Part shown: positions 9,828 to 20,200 of the stretch, one piece after another
How the letters are laid out: the number at the start of each line of letters is the position of its first letter
How positions within the stretch are numbered: the stretch's first letter is position 1
From: Leptodactylus fallax
Taxonomy: Eukaryota; Chordata; Amphibia; Anura; Leptodactylidae
Direction: 5' to 3'
Length of the DNA stretch: 64,000 bases
Assembly: GCA_947044405.1 (NCBI GenBank)
Contig: CAMRHE010000067.1
Coordinates: 3,169,501 to 3,233,500 of the forward strand
Made by a program: the position numbers and the translations under genes
Notes under the pieces: generated by a model
Told to the model about the DNA's origin: nothing
Databases searched by the model: none
What the model saw: only the letters and a program-made list of their open reading frames with translations

Positions 9828-11916
9828 ACATAGGCGAATTGCTCCAGATTTTTTTTCTTACCACCACAATAGGTGAGGCATAGGGGCTCTTACTGTCCAC
9901 AATGATCCCCTGACCTTTCATTTGCTGTAGAGTCTGTCTTAACTCATCAACATCCTTTGGAGCAACTCTCCGTGGTCGCTCCCGGAAGGGAGTAGAATCG
10001 GTCAATCGGAAAGTGTGTTGAGCACTTTTAGCACAACCTACATCCATATAATCCATGGAGAACACTTCCGATAATTCAGACAACTTCTGTGTCAGTCGCT
10101 GATTCCAGGCCTCTGGTAAATGTGGATCACTCAAGTCAAGATTGAGATTAGGGATTGCATCTCGGATTTGAATCCTGCACACTTCAGCGTATGGATTTAC
10201 TCCAAGCACAGGGTAGCAGTGGGCCACATTCTGGTATGGTCCAATTACAATCGGATGCGGTGAACAGTTCCTCACTGTCACACAGGTAGATAACTCCACT
10301 TTATTTCTCCAGTCCTTTCTCTCTGGGATCACCATCCAGCCATTCTGGTTAATCATTTCTTCAGGGGTTTCCATAAGGACATAACTCCCCCCTTCAAGCA
10401 AATCGGGAGCAATGCTGGAGGCTACTCTCAGAATTCTCTCCCCGCCGGCAGGAACCTCCACGGTTCTCTCACCGATATGATATACCATTCCATGTCGATA
10501 GCCAGTAGACAGGGCATCACAGAGTTCTCTAAGATCAGAAGATATATTCACCGGCTGAGCTGCAGGGTTCCAATCTCTTCCAAGAAACTTCTGAAAAGCA
10601 TAATGCACTGCGGGACAATTAGTGCCAAGTATCACAGGAGCTGCACAAGAATCCCCTGTATCAGGACAGACAAGAGCCGTAATCTTCATGGGAGCGACAC
10701 TCTGATCTTCTAATTCAGGGACAGCTATAACTACTTGTAGGCTGCCATCTACAGGATATGATCCTGAATTAAGCCCCCACAATTTCATTTGTCCCGTAGA
10801 CTGAAGAGGTATATCCCTCAGATACTTTTGGTAGAACGAGCGATAAATCAGGGTCACTTGAGATCCTGTATCAAACAGGGCAGGAGCGGCATGACCATTG
10901 ACAGTGACTTTGACAACGGACCTGGAGCCCGCGATAGCGCCTCTGGTATTTACTCGGCCCGCCTTCCTTCGGTGTCTTTGATTCTGAATAGAGAAGACAG
11001 CACTGTGTCCCAATCCCTCACTGTCCTCCGTACACTGTCTGGCAGTATGGCCCGTCTGACCACATTTATAACAGGTTCTAGCATCCTTCCTCCGTTGAGT
11101 GGCAGTGGGTGGAGTGGCGGACTGTCTAAGTTCTGACCGCTCCGCTGGTTTGTCCTTGTTTGAATTAGGAACAACATCTTCTTTAGAGATGCTTTTCGCT
11201 TTCTTAGGGGTACTAAAACTAATGTCAGCTTCTTGTTTCTTCACTAACTTCATTAAGTCAGGAAATGGAAGGACTCTATCAGATAGTAAGACCTTGAGTA
11301 CTTGAGCAAGAGGATGATGAGGTTGTAACCCTCTCACCAACTGACTGGTTCTCATAGCGTCTACCTCTGAAGTAGATATAGCTGCGTGGTACACCAGACG
11401 TGAAAGAAGTAGCTGTAAACGGTTAATAAAAGTAGAGACATTTTCCCCTTCTTTTTGACGAACCATTCGGTAATCAGCAACCATCTGGGCAAGGTCATAG
11501 TATGGCTCAAAGTGATCAGACAGTACTTGTATATAGTCCAATGCACTCACTCCTTCATGAGAGTCTCTGTACAAGCGGATCAATTCTGCAGCAGGAGACC
11601 GCAAACTTTCACTGATACGCTGCCACTTGCCTTCTTCAGAGCAAGACCATTCCTTCAGGCATTGGAGAGTATGTTCTTTCCATATCTCAAAGTTTTCCTC
11701 CCCTTGTGGTACTGGGACATTACCAGAGAATACTTTTAGTTTCTTGTAGTGAGTGGCCTGCAGGCCCTGAGCTAACATTTCAGTCAGCCTGGCTAAAGTG
11801 CTAATAGCACTGTCACTAGAGGAACTGCTAGCGACGGCCATACTGGGGGGTAACTGGCTGAGCGGGGGTCTTCCTTTACCTGAACCAGGGGAGGAACAGG
11901 AGGTCGGTAATCCCAT
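9790..11916 (-). CDS. Gag, aspartic protease and start of RT (gypsy gag-pol, part 1)
   Basis: This 708-residue frame begins at a methionine about 90 bases after the LTR; a second Met at residue 26 (MAVAS) is an alternative start. Residues 55-235 resemble the capsid region of PNMA/ZCCHC-type Gag proteins (helical, with an LDYIQVL...F...Y motif), which is family inference. A CCHC zinc knuckle lies at 282-295 (CYKCGQTGHTARQC) after a basic linker, for RNA binding. The retroviral-type protease follows, with its DTGSQ active site at 349-353. From about residue 610 the frame enters the N-terminal part of reverse transcriptase, then leaves the RT frame after VVVRKK at an 8-A run (9849-9856, minus sense) and ends 17 codons later. 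One fewer A would keep the frame open into the next ORF. The product would act in particle assembly, polyprotein cleavage and reverse transcription. Confidence 0.9.
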   Translation of the reverse strand: MGLPTSCSSPGSGKGRPPLSQLPPSMAVASSSSSDSAISTLARLTEMLAQGLQATHYKKLKVFSGNVPVPQGEENFEIWKEHTLQCLKEWSCSEEGKWQRISESLRSPAAELIRLYRDSHEGVSALDYIQVLSDHFEPYYDLAQMVADYRMVRQKEGENVSTFINRLQLLLSRLVYHAAISTSEVDAMRTSQLVRGLQPHHPLAQVLKVLLSDRVLPFPDLMKLVKKQEADISFSTPKKAKSISKEDVVPNSNKDKPAERSELRQSATPPTATQRRKDARTCYKCGQTGHTARQCTEDSEGLGHSAVFSIQNQRHRRKAGRVNTRGAIAGSRSVVKVTVNGHAAPALFDTGSQVTLIYRSFYQKYLRDIPLQSTGQMKLWGLNSGSYPVDGSLQVVIAVPELEDQSVAPMKITALVCPDTGDSCAAPVILGTNCPAVHYAFQKFLGRDWNPAAQPVNISSDLRELCDALSTGYRHGMVYHIGERTVEVPAGGERILRVASSIAPDLLEGGSYVLMETPEEMINQNGWMVIPERKDWRNKVELSTCVTVRNCSPHPIVIGPYQNVAHCYPVLGVNPYAEVCRIQIRDAIPNLNLDLSDPHLPEAWNQRLTQKLSELSEVFSMDYMDVGCAKSAQHTFRLTDSTPFRERPRRVAPKDVDELRQTLQQMKGQGIIVDSKSPYASPIVVVRKKIWSNSPMCGLQNSEPENLT

Positions 11917-11987
11917 GTAGTAGCTAGTGGGAGGTTCCCCTCTGACCTATATCGCTTCTCCATATCAATGACTATTCCCACTTCTAA

Positions 11988-12005
11988 ATCTCAGCAGTGC
12001 CTCCA
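11988..12005 (-). promoter_or_regulatory. Candidate primer-binding site
   Basis: Read on the minus strand, two bases after the 5' LTR comes TGGAGGCACTGCTGAGAT. It starts with TGG, as required to pair with a tRNA CCA end, and sits where a PBS must be. From memory it shares about 13 of 18 positions with tRNA-Thr or tRNA-Gln 3' ends, so the primer tRNA is not resolved. Confidence 0.65.
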
Positions 12006-12007
12006 AA

Positions 12008-13014
12008 TGTAGCCCTATTTGGGGGGGGGTATGAGTATTATCCCTCCCGCAACAGACTCTGGCGCTGACCTGTGTGTATAATGGGACCTGAAGCCTTCGC
12101 TGAAGGGAAGAGTGGGAACATATATGAAATATATCAGTGCCTCCACCCAGGATAGAGCCTCTGTATTACAGGGAGGATCTCTTCCTGGGACTTACCCATG
12201 AAGTACAGTTAGTAGCCTTAACAAGGATCACTGTACTAATCTCACAGTCTGAAGAATACATACAGATACCACATAAGGTTATAACAGTAGCTTTATAAGA
12301 ATCAACAGGGTAATAATACATACATAAAATATACTCAGAACACAGCAGTACTACAACAACCAGCAAGTCCTCAACCGTCTTAGGTTATATACCCGGGTAT
12401 ATATATATAGATATATAGCAAGATTCCGGTGCACAATACCTCCAGGCAACAGAAGAGATGCAGGGGCCCCTGTGGATGACTGTGGATCCTCGGATTCTTC
12501 CAGGAGATGACAGACAGCCGATCAGGAGATGATGATGATGGTGAGATTCTTCACAGGCAGCAAACAGGGCGACGGTGACGGCAGTAGATGCAGGCCTGAC
12601 TACCCTAACACTGAGTCCTTAACCTGCCAGCTAAACTACTAGTGCCACCGGGCCTCTAACTAGCTAGTTGGCCTTCGGAAGCCTAACCTATCACTGTCCT
12701 GAACTATATATATATATGGATCCCTAACTACAGTTACTAGCTAGGTCCTGTGAGTATATAGGGGGTAACACATACCTAACTATATACTGTGAAGTAAAGA
12801 GGAACAAGTGGCTCTTAGACTCCCCCAGACACAACATGTCTGTCTCAGCAGCTCTGCTCACATCTCTCCCCCCAGCAGCTCTGCCTCACATGTGTCTGAC
12901 TCACTGTATTTACAAAACAAAACTTGCACTAAATGGCTGGGGTCTCTGAAGCCAAACTGCAGGGGCAAAGAAGCCAGATACATTATATACTAGTAGAAAT
13001 GGCAGTTCCCTACA
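12008..13014 (-). repeat. 5' LTR of the gypsy element
   Basis: 1007 bp, with the terminal dinucleotides TG...CA of a canonical LTR. Line-by-line comparison with the other LTR shows the same sequence throughout; only the G-run near its + strand left edge differs (9 G here, 12 there). It contains TA-rich segments, including TATAAAG on the minus strand, that could serve as a core promoter. Small open frames inside it (12166-12366, 12808-12993) recur identically in the other LTR and are not genes. Confidence 0.95.
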
Positions 13015-13019
13015 ATAGA

Positions 13020-13215
13020 TAAGCAGCTCCCAGAGTTGTGTGTTAGAGGTTTCTCCCCCCCCCCTTTTTTAAAAAACATGGTTGTTTGGGGGGGGGGGGG
13101 GGGGGGGGGGTATGCAGCTCCCAGAGTTGTCTGTTAAAAGTTTCTCCCCCCCCCCATATTTAAAAAAAACGCCCGCCGGCCCGGGCGGGCGGGGAAAAGA
13201 GGGGGGGGGTGGGGA
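13020..13215. repeat. Tandem 91-bp duplication with C-run/G-run foldback
   Basis: Two copies of GCAGCTCCCAGAGTTGT (13023 and about 13114) are each followed by TTTCT and a C-run. The first copy ends in 23 consecutive Gs (13088-13110). The second contains an all-GC hairpin near 13170 (arms CGCCCGCC/GGCGGGCG) and a further G-run. C-runs and G-runs can pair, and the G-runs can form quadruplexes. Homopolymers of this length are also a classic place for assembly error. Confidence 0.75.
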
Positions 13216-13951
13216 CTTAGAAGGATCTATTTAGGGTATACAGGAACCTTTTTCTATAGGGGAATGGCTAAGCCTAAAGGTATGCCACATGTCAAAGACA
13301 AAGATGAATGTAAACAAGCAATATAAGGTGAACCATTCCCTAGACCAAGATAGAGACTGCCCTCAAAAGTGTTTGTGACTATAAGCCTAGCTTTGTTATA
13401 ATCATCTTTGTTACAAACTGGTCCCTGAGCACTAAATTCAAGGATTGCATTGCAAAGGTGAATATACATGTTTTCTGTGCAGATTCTTTTATAAAATCAT
13501 TGGCCCAGATTTACTAACAGCTAGACAGTGCAAACGTAGACAGGATGCCTGAAAATACACCAGATTTATCACAGGGGCTGATGCTGGCTGATAAATCTTG
13601 TGTATCTTTAGCCTGCCTACTGTACGTTATACCACTTTTTAGTTGACTTACTGTAATCCAGTATTATTTGCATTTCCTTTAAGTTTACACCAGGTCTATG
13701 GTGAATAGCAAAGACGTACCCAAATGTATCCTGTAATGTTTCCATAGGTTTCCACTGGATAAACATATTCTTTTGACATATGTCAGGTTTTATTTTTGCT
13801 GTATAGAGTAACTGAGTATCAGATCCAGTATAAAGTCATCCGGGGAAGATAAGCAGAGAAAGTAAGCTTCATTTTCTTGGCCATTAATGTGTAATGAAAT
13901 GGCCACTATGTTTTTTTTGGCAATGAAAGAGCAACACTGTAGGATAGTTAA
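13216..13951. other. Non-coding stretch
   Basis: No gene. A segment around 13505-13640 (CAGATTTACTAA, then CCAGATTTATCACAGGGG) matches a dispersed repeat also present near 38280. Confidence 0.45.
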
Positions 13952-14367
13952 GAGGATTTCATGGGCTTTACTATTGAAGACCAATCCTTAGGACAGACTA
14001 TCAATATTAAATAGGTAAAGATCAACATCCAAGAATTATTTGTTTTTGGAGATCTTGGGGCACTTTGGTGAGCTCCACTTCCTCTTCTCAGGTTAGTAAC
14101 ATCACATCTATTTGTCACATGACCATGCTTCAGCTCAGTCTTATTCAAATGCATGGGGATTACCTGCAGCACCAAACTCAGCCACTATATAATACATGGC
14201 ACTGTGTTTGGTAAGCAGTAAAGAGTTCACAGCAATGGTCCAAACACTGCAGCCCCTTCGATCAGCTGCTCTGGGGGTGTTCCAAGTTGAAAACCCCACC
14301 AATTTGATATTAATGTCCTATCTTAAAGACAGGTCATCAGTCTTAAAGTCCTCGAAAATCCCTTTAA
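13948..14367. mobile_element. TTAA-flanked MITE
   Basis: The element (13952-14363) is bordered by TTAA on both sides (13948-13951, 14364-14367). Left end GAGGATTTCATGGGCTTTAC and the complement of the right end AGGGATTTTCGAGGACTTTA are similar over about 30 bases. A truncated relative is at 49480-49753 (shared CACTTCCTCTT, CATCACAT and GGTAAGCAGT). No ORF of its own. Confidence 0.7.
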
Positions 14368-15126
14368 GGGTCCATCAATTTGGTAAAAGGTCAACTCATC
14401 CCTGTCGGGAAAGGAAAATGTTCATAGTCATAACCTTACTAGAGGAACAGCAATGTTATACAGCAAAAGCAACAAAAAAATACCAAAGCAGTTTTTTTGA
14501 TTGACGGCTACAGCCTCTGCCGAAAATGGAAATGCATTCATGTATCTGTGTAGGACATGGCTTTTCACATCCTCCATGACACAGAAGACTTTAATCACAA
14601 GCTGCTCTTCACCTGTCATTCTTATTCCTTACATCACATTTCAGGCATGAAATGAATATGTGAATGGCCTTTAATAATCCCTTTAATAGGCCATTACATC
14701 AGATCAGTTATGTTATTAGATTATTAGTTATGTACATGTTGATGTAACAATATCTGGTTGGAATGAAACACATCCAAATACCAGTTCAGATCAGTGTCTA
14801 ACCTCTGCTGCTGTCTAATAAAGTGATCCCACACTGTACGTGTTAGACAGCTTTGTTATAAGTCCACCGATTTATTCTGATTTCTATATTTGAAGCCAAG
14901 AGAGAAAATCTTTTATACAGTACTTGCTTTCTGTGGATCAACACAGCTTGAAAATAATAGGTAAAACTTGACGGACTTGTGTTGTGAAGGAACCATTGTA
15001 ACCAAGTACTAAAGTAGAAAGGGTCCTGAATGTATTTAGGTTTGTGAAAGCTCAATTGCTATTGTTTGATGAGTGCTGGGGGGTATGGGAGATGGGGAAT
15101 TAGGGTAAAGGTAAAACTAGTTACAA
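14368..15126. other. Non-coding stretch
   Basis: No gene or repeat end recognised. The segment 14640-14720 contains two short AATCCCTTTAA/GGCCATTA motifs. Confidence 0.4.
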
Positions 15127-15989
15127 TCCTGCTATTACTACTACTATTACTACTATACTGTATTACTACTACTACTATTACTACTACACTGTACTACTAC
15201 TATTACTATTATACTGTATTACTACTACTACTACTACTACTACACTGTACTACTACTATTACTACTACACTGTACTACTATTATTACAACTTCTACTACT
15301 ATTTGTGCTACTGTTACTCTACTACTATTCTTACTATTACATTGTACTACTTCCAGTACTATTAATACTATTAGACTTTAGTACTCCTTATACTACTATT
15401 ATTACCACTACTACTACTACACACTACTACTACTTTACTGTATTTCCACTACTACTACTACAACTACTACTAATACTATAACTATACTGTATTACTACTA
15501 CTGCTGCAATTATTACTACAAATACACTGTACTACTCCTACCACTACTACTACTACTACTACACTGTACTACTACTACTATTACTACTACACTGTACTAC
15601 TCCTACTACTACTACTACACTGTACTACTACACTGTACTACTACTACTACTACTATTACTACTACACTGTACTACTACACTGTACTACTCCTACTACTAC
15701 TACTACACTGTACTACTACTACTACTACTACTACACTGTACTACTACTACTATTATTACTACACTGTACTACTACACTGTACTACTCCTACTACTACTAC
15801 TACACTGTACTACTACACTGTACTACTACTACTACTACTATTACTACTACACTGTACTACTACACTGTACTACTCCTACTACTACTACTACTACACTGTA
15901 CTACTACACTGTACTACTCCTACTACTACTACTACTACACTGTACTACTACACTGTACTACTACTACTACTACTATTACTACTACACTG

Positions 15990-16028
<39 letters not shown>

Positions 16029-16079
16029 ACTGTACTACTACACTGTACTACTACTACTACTACTATTACTACTACACTG

Positions 16080-16112
<33 letters not shown>

Positions 16113-16163
16113 ACTGTACTACTACACTGTACTACTACTACTACTACTATTACTACTACACTG

Positions 16164-16196
<33 letters not shown>

Positions 16197-16247
16197 ACTG
16201 TACTACTACACTGTACTACTACTACTACTACTATTACTACTACACTG

Positions 16248-16283
<36 letters not shown>

Positions 16284-16385
16284 ACTGTATTACTACTACT
16301 ACTATTACTACTACACTGTACTACTACTACTACTACTACTAATACTACACTGTATTACTACTACTACTATTACTACTACTACTAT
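15127..16385. repeat. TAC-based array with higher-order structure
   Basis: About 1.25 kb of CTA/TAC triplets is interrupted at intervals by ACTGT and by ATT variants. Toward the right it is organised in larger units: the block CACTGTACTACTACACTGT recurs at about 15939, 16028, 16112 and 16197, a period of 84-89 bp. The left part (15127-15500) is more degenerate. Open frames through it only encode Tyr/Leu/Thr runs. It directly abuts a Tc1 terminal repeat. Confidence 0.9.
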
Positions 16386-16602
16386 TGAGATGAACTTTTG
16401 TTATTGACCAAATACTTATTTTCCACCATAATTTGCAAATAAATTCTTAAAAAATCAGACAATGTGATTTTCTGGATTTGTTTTCTCATTTTGTCTCTCA
16501 TAGTTGAGGTCTACCTATGATGACAATTACAGGCCGGCCTCATCTTTTTAAGTGGGAGGACTTGCACAATTGGTGGCTGACTAAATACTTTTTTCCCCAC
16601 TG
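16386..16602 (-). mobile_element. Tc1/mariner terminal inverted-repeat remnant
   Basis: On the minus strand the segment begins CAGTGGGGAAAAAAGTATTT directly after a TA, continues with GTCAGCCACCAATTGTGCAAG, and runs to ACAAAAGTTCATCTC. I recognise this as the long terminal repeat of a widespread fish/frog Tc1 family. The rest of the element is absent; the TAC array occupies the position where it should continue. Confidence 0.75.
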
Positions 16603-17124
16603 TATGCACCTAAAAACTTCTTTTGTAAGTTGGTATTGACATGCACAGAATAAGCAGGTACATGACATTACTAGACCATGGACATGATGTTACTAGACAT
16701 TACTGCTGTTTTGCGACATTTTCTAGCTTTGTGTCAAACCTAGAAATAGCAGAAACCATGGCACATGCTGTGATCTGGGCTGCTTCATGATACGGTTCTC
16801 TGTCTCTCACACACCAGGTGTTGCCGCATTTCACAGCAGATGACACAGGATAATCTAGAGCCTGCAACATCTGTAGGTGACATTAAATCTGCTCAGCCTG
16901 TCTGAAACATTGGCCATTGTTTTATGACCTACAGTATGTACAATACTAGAGATGATGGTGGGAGATGAGCATGTTGTGTTCCTGTGGCTGCAAAATAAAT
17001 CAGATTTCTTTTTCTCAAATACTGTTAAAGATTTATGACTAGGTAGATATAACACTGAGACATTGCAGGATGATGGATGTCTTATTTCACCCTAACGTAT
17101 TCAATATTATTACTGGTGTTTTCA
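16603..17124. other. Non-coding stretch
   Basis: No gene or repeat recognised. A short palindromic repetition of GACATTACTAGACATTACT occurs near 16665-16705. Confidence 0.4.
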
Positions 17125-17240
<116 letters not shown>

Positions 17241-20054
17241 GTTACACTTACACCTAACAATTGTTAACATTTTGGAGTTCATTTAAATAGAATAGATAAC
17301 ACAATTGGTAGTTTGGTGGGGATTTACACCCTGGGACACGTATAAAAAATTTCTTAGTACACATTCACACTTAGCAGTTTTGTTGCAGAAATGTGTACAA
17401 CTGAATTATTGGCAACTGTTGTTCTAGAACATGGGCCATGGTCTGCCTAAATATACTTAAATGGTTCCTCCATCTAAACCTCTTCTGTTTTGACTACTCT
17501 CAGGTTTCCACTTTCCTATTCTGCCTATTCTACTTAATATTAATTTGGACTTGATCATTCAAGTAATATGAGTTTAGAGGTTTCTAGAGGTGTCAGGCCA
17601 TACCATCCCACATCTTAGTTGGTGCCCTTAAAGATGTATGACTAAAAAAAAAAAAATTAATCTATTAACCCATTTAACAAAATATTTTTTCTCCTCATAA
17701 ATCAAGCTAGAAATAGAAAAAATAAAAATATATAGAAATAATTGTTCTTGTGTTCTTGACCATAGACCTTCTGCCCCTCTGACACTACCACCTATAAATC
17801 AAGCTGCCCTTGGCCTGTGACTACTGTGCTACTGTGTATGGCCATTACAACCCTACCTAAAAATATAGTAGAAACATAAAGGCAATATAGATATTTCAGT
17901 CCATTTTTGATATAACCACTGAAATGTTAGTATAATCTGGCCAAAACACAACCTTTTTAATAAATCCTTTTAAAAAAATCCTCAACTTCTATCTCTGTCT
18001 AAAAACATTCATTCTAACAAACTTGATAAAAATAACCCAAAACAGTTCTCACTGTCTGCAACATTCGGATGTAACCAGAAATCCTTCTGAGAACTCAGGG
18101 GTTAATTTGCTGCTGATCTGCCATTTTCAGCTTCTGCTGAAGGGTGAGGCTTAGAGAAATGGGTGGAGCAACCAGGGGAGGAGAGAAGCTATAACTGATC
18201 TCCTGAAATACTCAGAAAATATTTCTTTCTTTATTTCTCACTTTCAGCTTTAATATGAGACAAAATAGGAAAGGATGAAGTGCCAAGATAGATTTTATTT
18301 TTTTGTGCATTTTCTGTGTGTACTGTTCCTTTAAGGCCATATATTTAAAATAAAAATGTAAAGTATATTCCTATACAGTCAGTAAGAACAACATCCTTCA
18401 CATATCCATATGTGGTTTCCATTATTTTGCTTATGATTTACATACGTGTCATTTTTAAACTCTGTTGACTTTGCCTCTCCCGGGTACGGCGCTTCTGTAT
18501 TAGAGATATTATCCATCCTTATCTTATAGGCTTATGTCTCTATATCCTGAGCACAGGAAAGATCCCGCTGATTAACCAAGAGATAAATAAGCAGTTTTAT
18601 CATTTCTAGATTGAAGGTAGAATATTTGGTTATTTATGTACAGTATCAATGAGCAAATTTTACCCTCTAATATTCACAGTAGACTTGCATATTAATAAAT
18701 ATGCATTATAAGACAGGGCCCTTTGCCATAGCTAAACAAAACAAAATATGTGCTAGGAGCAAAGATAAAGATATGTAATGCTCCTTATGAGAGGAAAAAA
18801 CTCCATTCAAACATGTTCCATCTGGTGTATAGAAATTGCTACATAGCAGATATGACAATAAACGTAGCCTGTAATTGGAGCCTGTTAAGTTGCTCAAAGT
18901 AACAAAATGTTACAGCATGATAACTGGCCAGATCAATGCCTCATACAACATTGCATATCAGTCATAGCATATCATTGCTGAGTACTGCCTAGTAATTCCC
19001 GAGGGGAGGATGAGCCTCCTGAAGTGTATCTGTAGATAGCCACATCAGTGCGAAATAGAGCACTGTCTATAGGTCCAGCTAGAGGTAACAATAAATGGCT
19101 ATTAAGAGAATTTAGACAATCCCCCAAATTAGGAGACCATCCAGAGTTGCTAAATACTGCCTAGTAAATCTAGAGGGGAAGGTAACCCCCCAAAGTATAT
19201 TTCAATGTGTTTCTCCAAGGCAGATAGGCAGATGGATGTTGCAGTGGAAACTGCACTTCCCGAAGCCCTGATGGTGGGCACTGGTAGTCATGAGCGCTGG
19301 TGCCAAATAATGCTACAGCCCAGGCTTACGTGCCCTGAGGCACATCTCATGATGTCCAATACTATCCTTATAATGCCTAAGCACTGCCTCCATCCTCTAA
19401 AAATTACCTTTCATTCCATGGTAAAATTTGGTCCTGAAAGTCAATAGGGTGGAGAGCTAATGGAAGAATCAAGCTCTCCATACCCCAATATGGCTGCTAT
19501 ATGAAACTTGGTAGCATCTTTTAGCTTTGTCTCTTTGGTGCCACAAGATGTACAGTCTTTGCGTGTTGCCTCCTTGTAGTCACATTGGGCAGACAGTCAC
19601 TGTCTACACCATGGAACCACTGTTCTCACACTGCAAGAAGTATTCTGTTCCTGTCAAGTGTTCTGCTGATGTTGATCCTGGCTCTTTCTTACTACTGACC
19701 AACTGATGTGAACCCGTGTTCTGCTTTACCTCAGTAAATAGTGGTGACAATGTGCTTGTGCACTGTATATTGTATGTCTTGGCTGCGACATCACTACAGT
19801 CAGATGGGTAGTCCAGCTTCCCTGTCATTGGGTAGGTCAGAGGTAGCAGAGTTGATCCAAGCCAAGGAGCTACAACTGGGATGCAGGACATTTGTGGCTT
19901 TTGCTGTGAATTTTTATTAAAATCCACAGCATAAAATTGCTATATGTGCCCATAGCAGTAATGTGGCTTTGTTTCACAGTAAGGCTGATATATGTACAAG
20001 GATCCTGTAGAGTAGTTCTTGTCCCAATGGTTCAGTACTGTGGAGCGCACAGAT
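17241..20054. other. Non-coding stretch with one diverged direct repeat
   Basis: No gene or known transposon. Segments 18974-19030 and 19146-19203 are diverged direct copies (shared ACTGCCTAGTAA and GAGGGGA) about 172 bases apart. A TTCCTTTAAGG motif near 18325 may mark the end of an old MITE. The open frame at 19604-19927 resembles no family. Confidence 0.45.
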
Positions 20055-20200
20055 CCTGGGCCACAATACAAAATCTGTAATTTGGCCCCCACTTTCCATG
20101 TGCTATCTATAATATTGGTATCTTATGGCTTTTGGGCCCCCTCAGGCTCTAGGGCCCAGTAGCGATTGCTGCCTCTGCACTCCCTATAACTACACCCCTG
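20055..20200 (-). mobile_element. hAT-type MITE fragment
   Basis: The right end reads CAGGGGTGTAGTTATAGGGA on the minus strand, the same terminal repeat as the elements at 2926 and 45670. It is joined to GGGCCCCC-rich internal sequence typical of that family. The left end and target duplication could not be found, so the start is approximate. Confidence 0.6.

Larger units (their letters stand above)
5611..13018 (-). mobile_element. Complete Ty3/gypsy LTR retrotransposon
   Basis: The element spans 5615-13014 (7.4 kb) on the minus strand and is flanked by the 4-bp duplication ATAG (5611-5614 and 13015-13018). In transcript order it has: 5' LTR (13014-12008), primer-binding site, gag-protease plus the start of RT (11916-9790), the rest of pol (9827-6744), polypurine tract, 3' LTR (6624-5615). 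Domain order PR-RT-RNase H-IN is that of Ty3/gypsy elements (Metaviridae). There is no env-like frame and no chromodomain at the IN C-terminus. The LTRs are identical apart from one homopolymer, so insertion is recent. The only clear lesion is one frame break at an A-run inside RT. Confidence 0.95.

Noticed and set aside
15066..15365. 99-codon open frame over the TAC array
   Set aside because: It is translated triplet repeat (Leu/Tyr/Thr runs) with no start context or family similarity.
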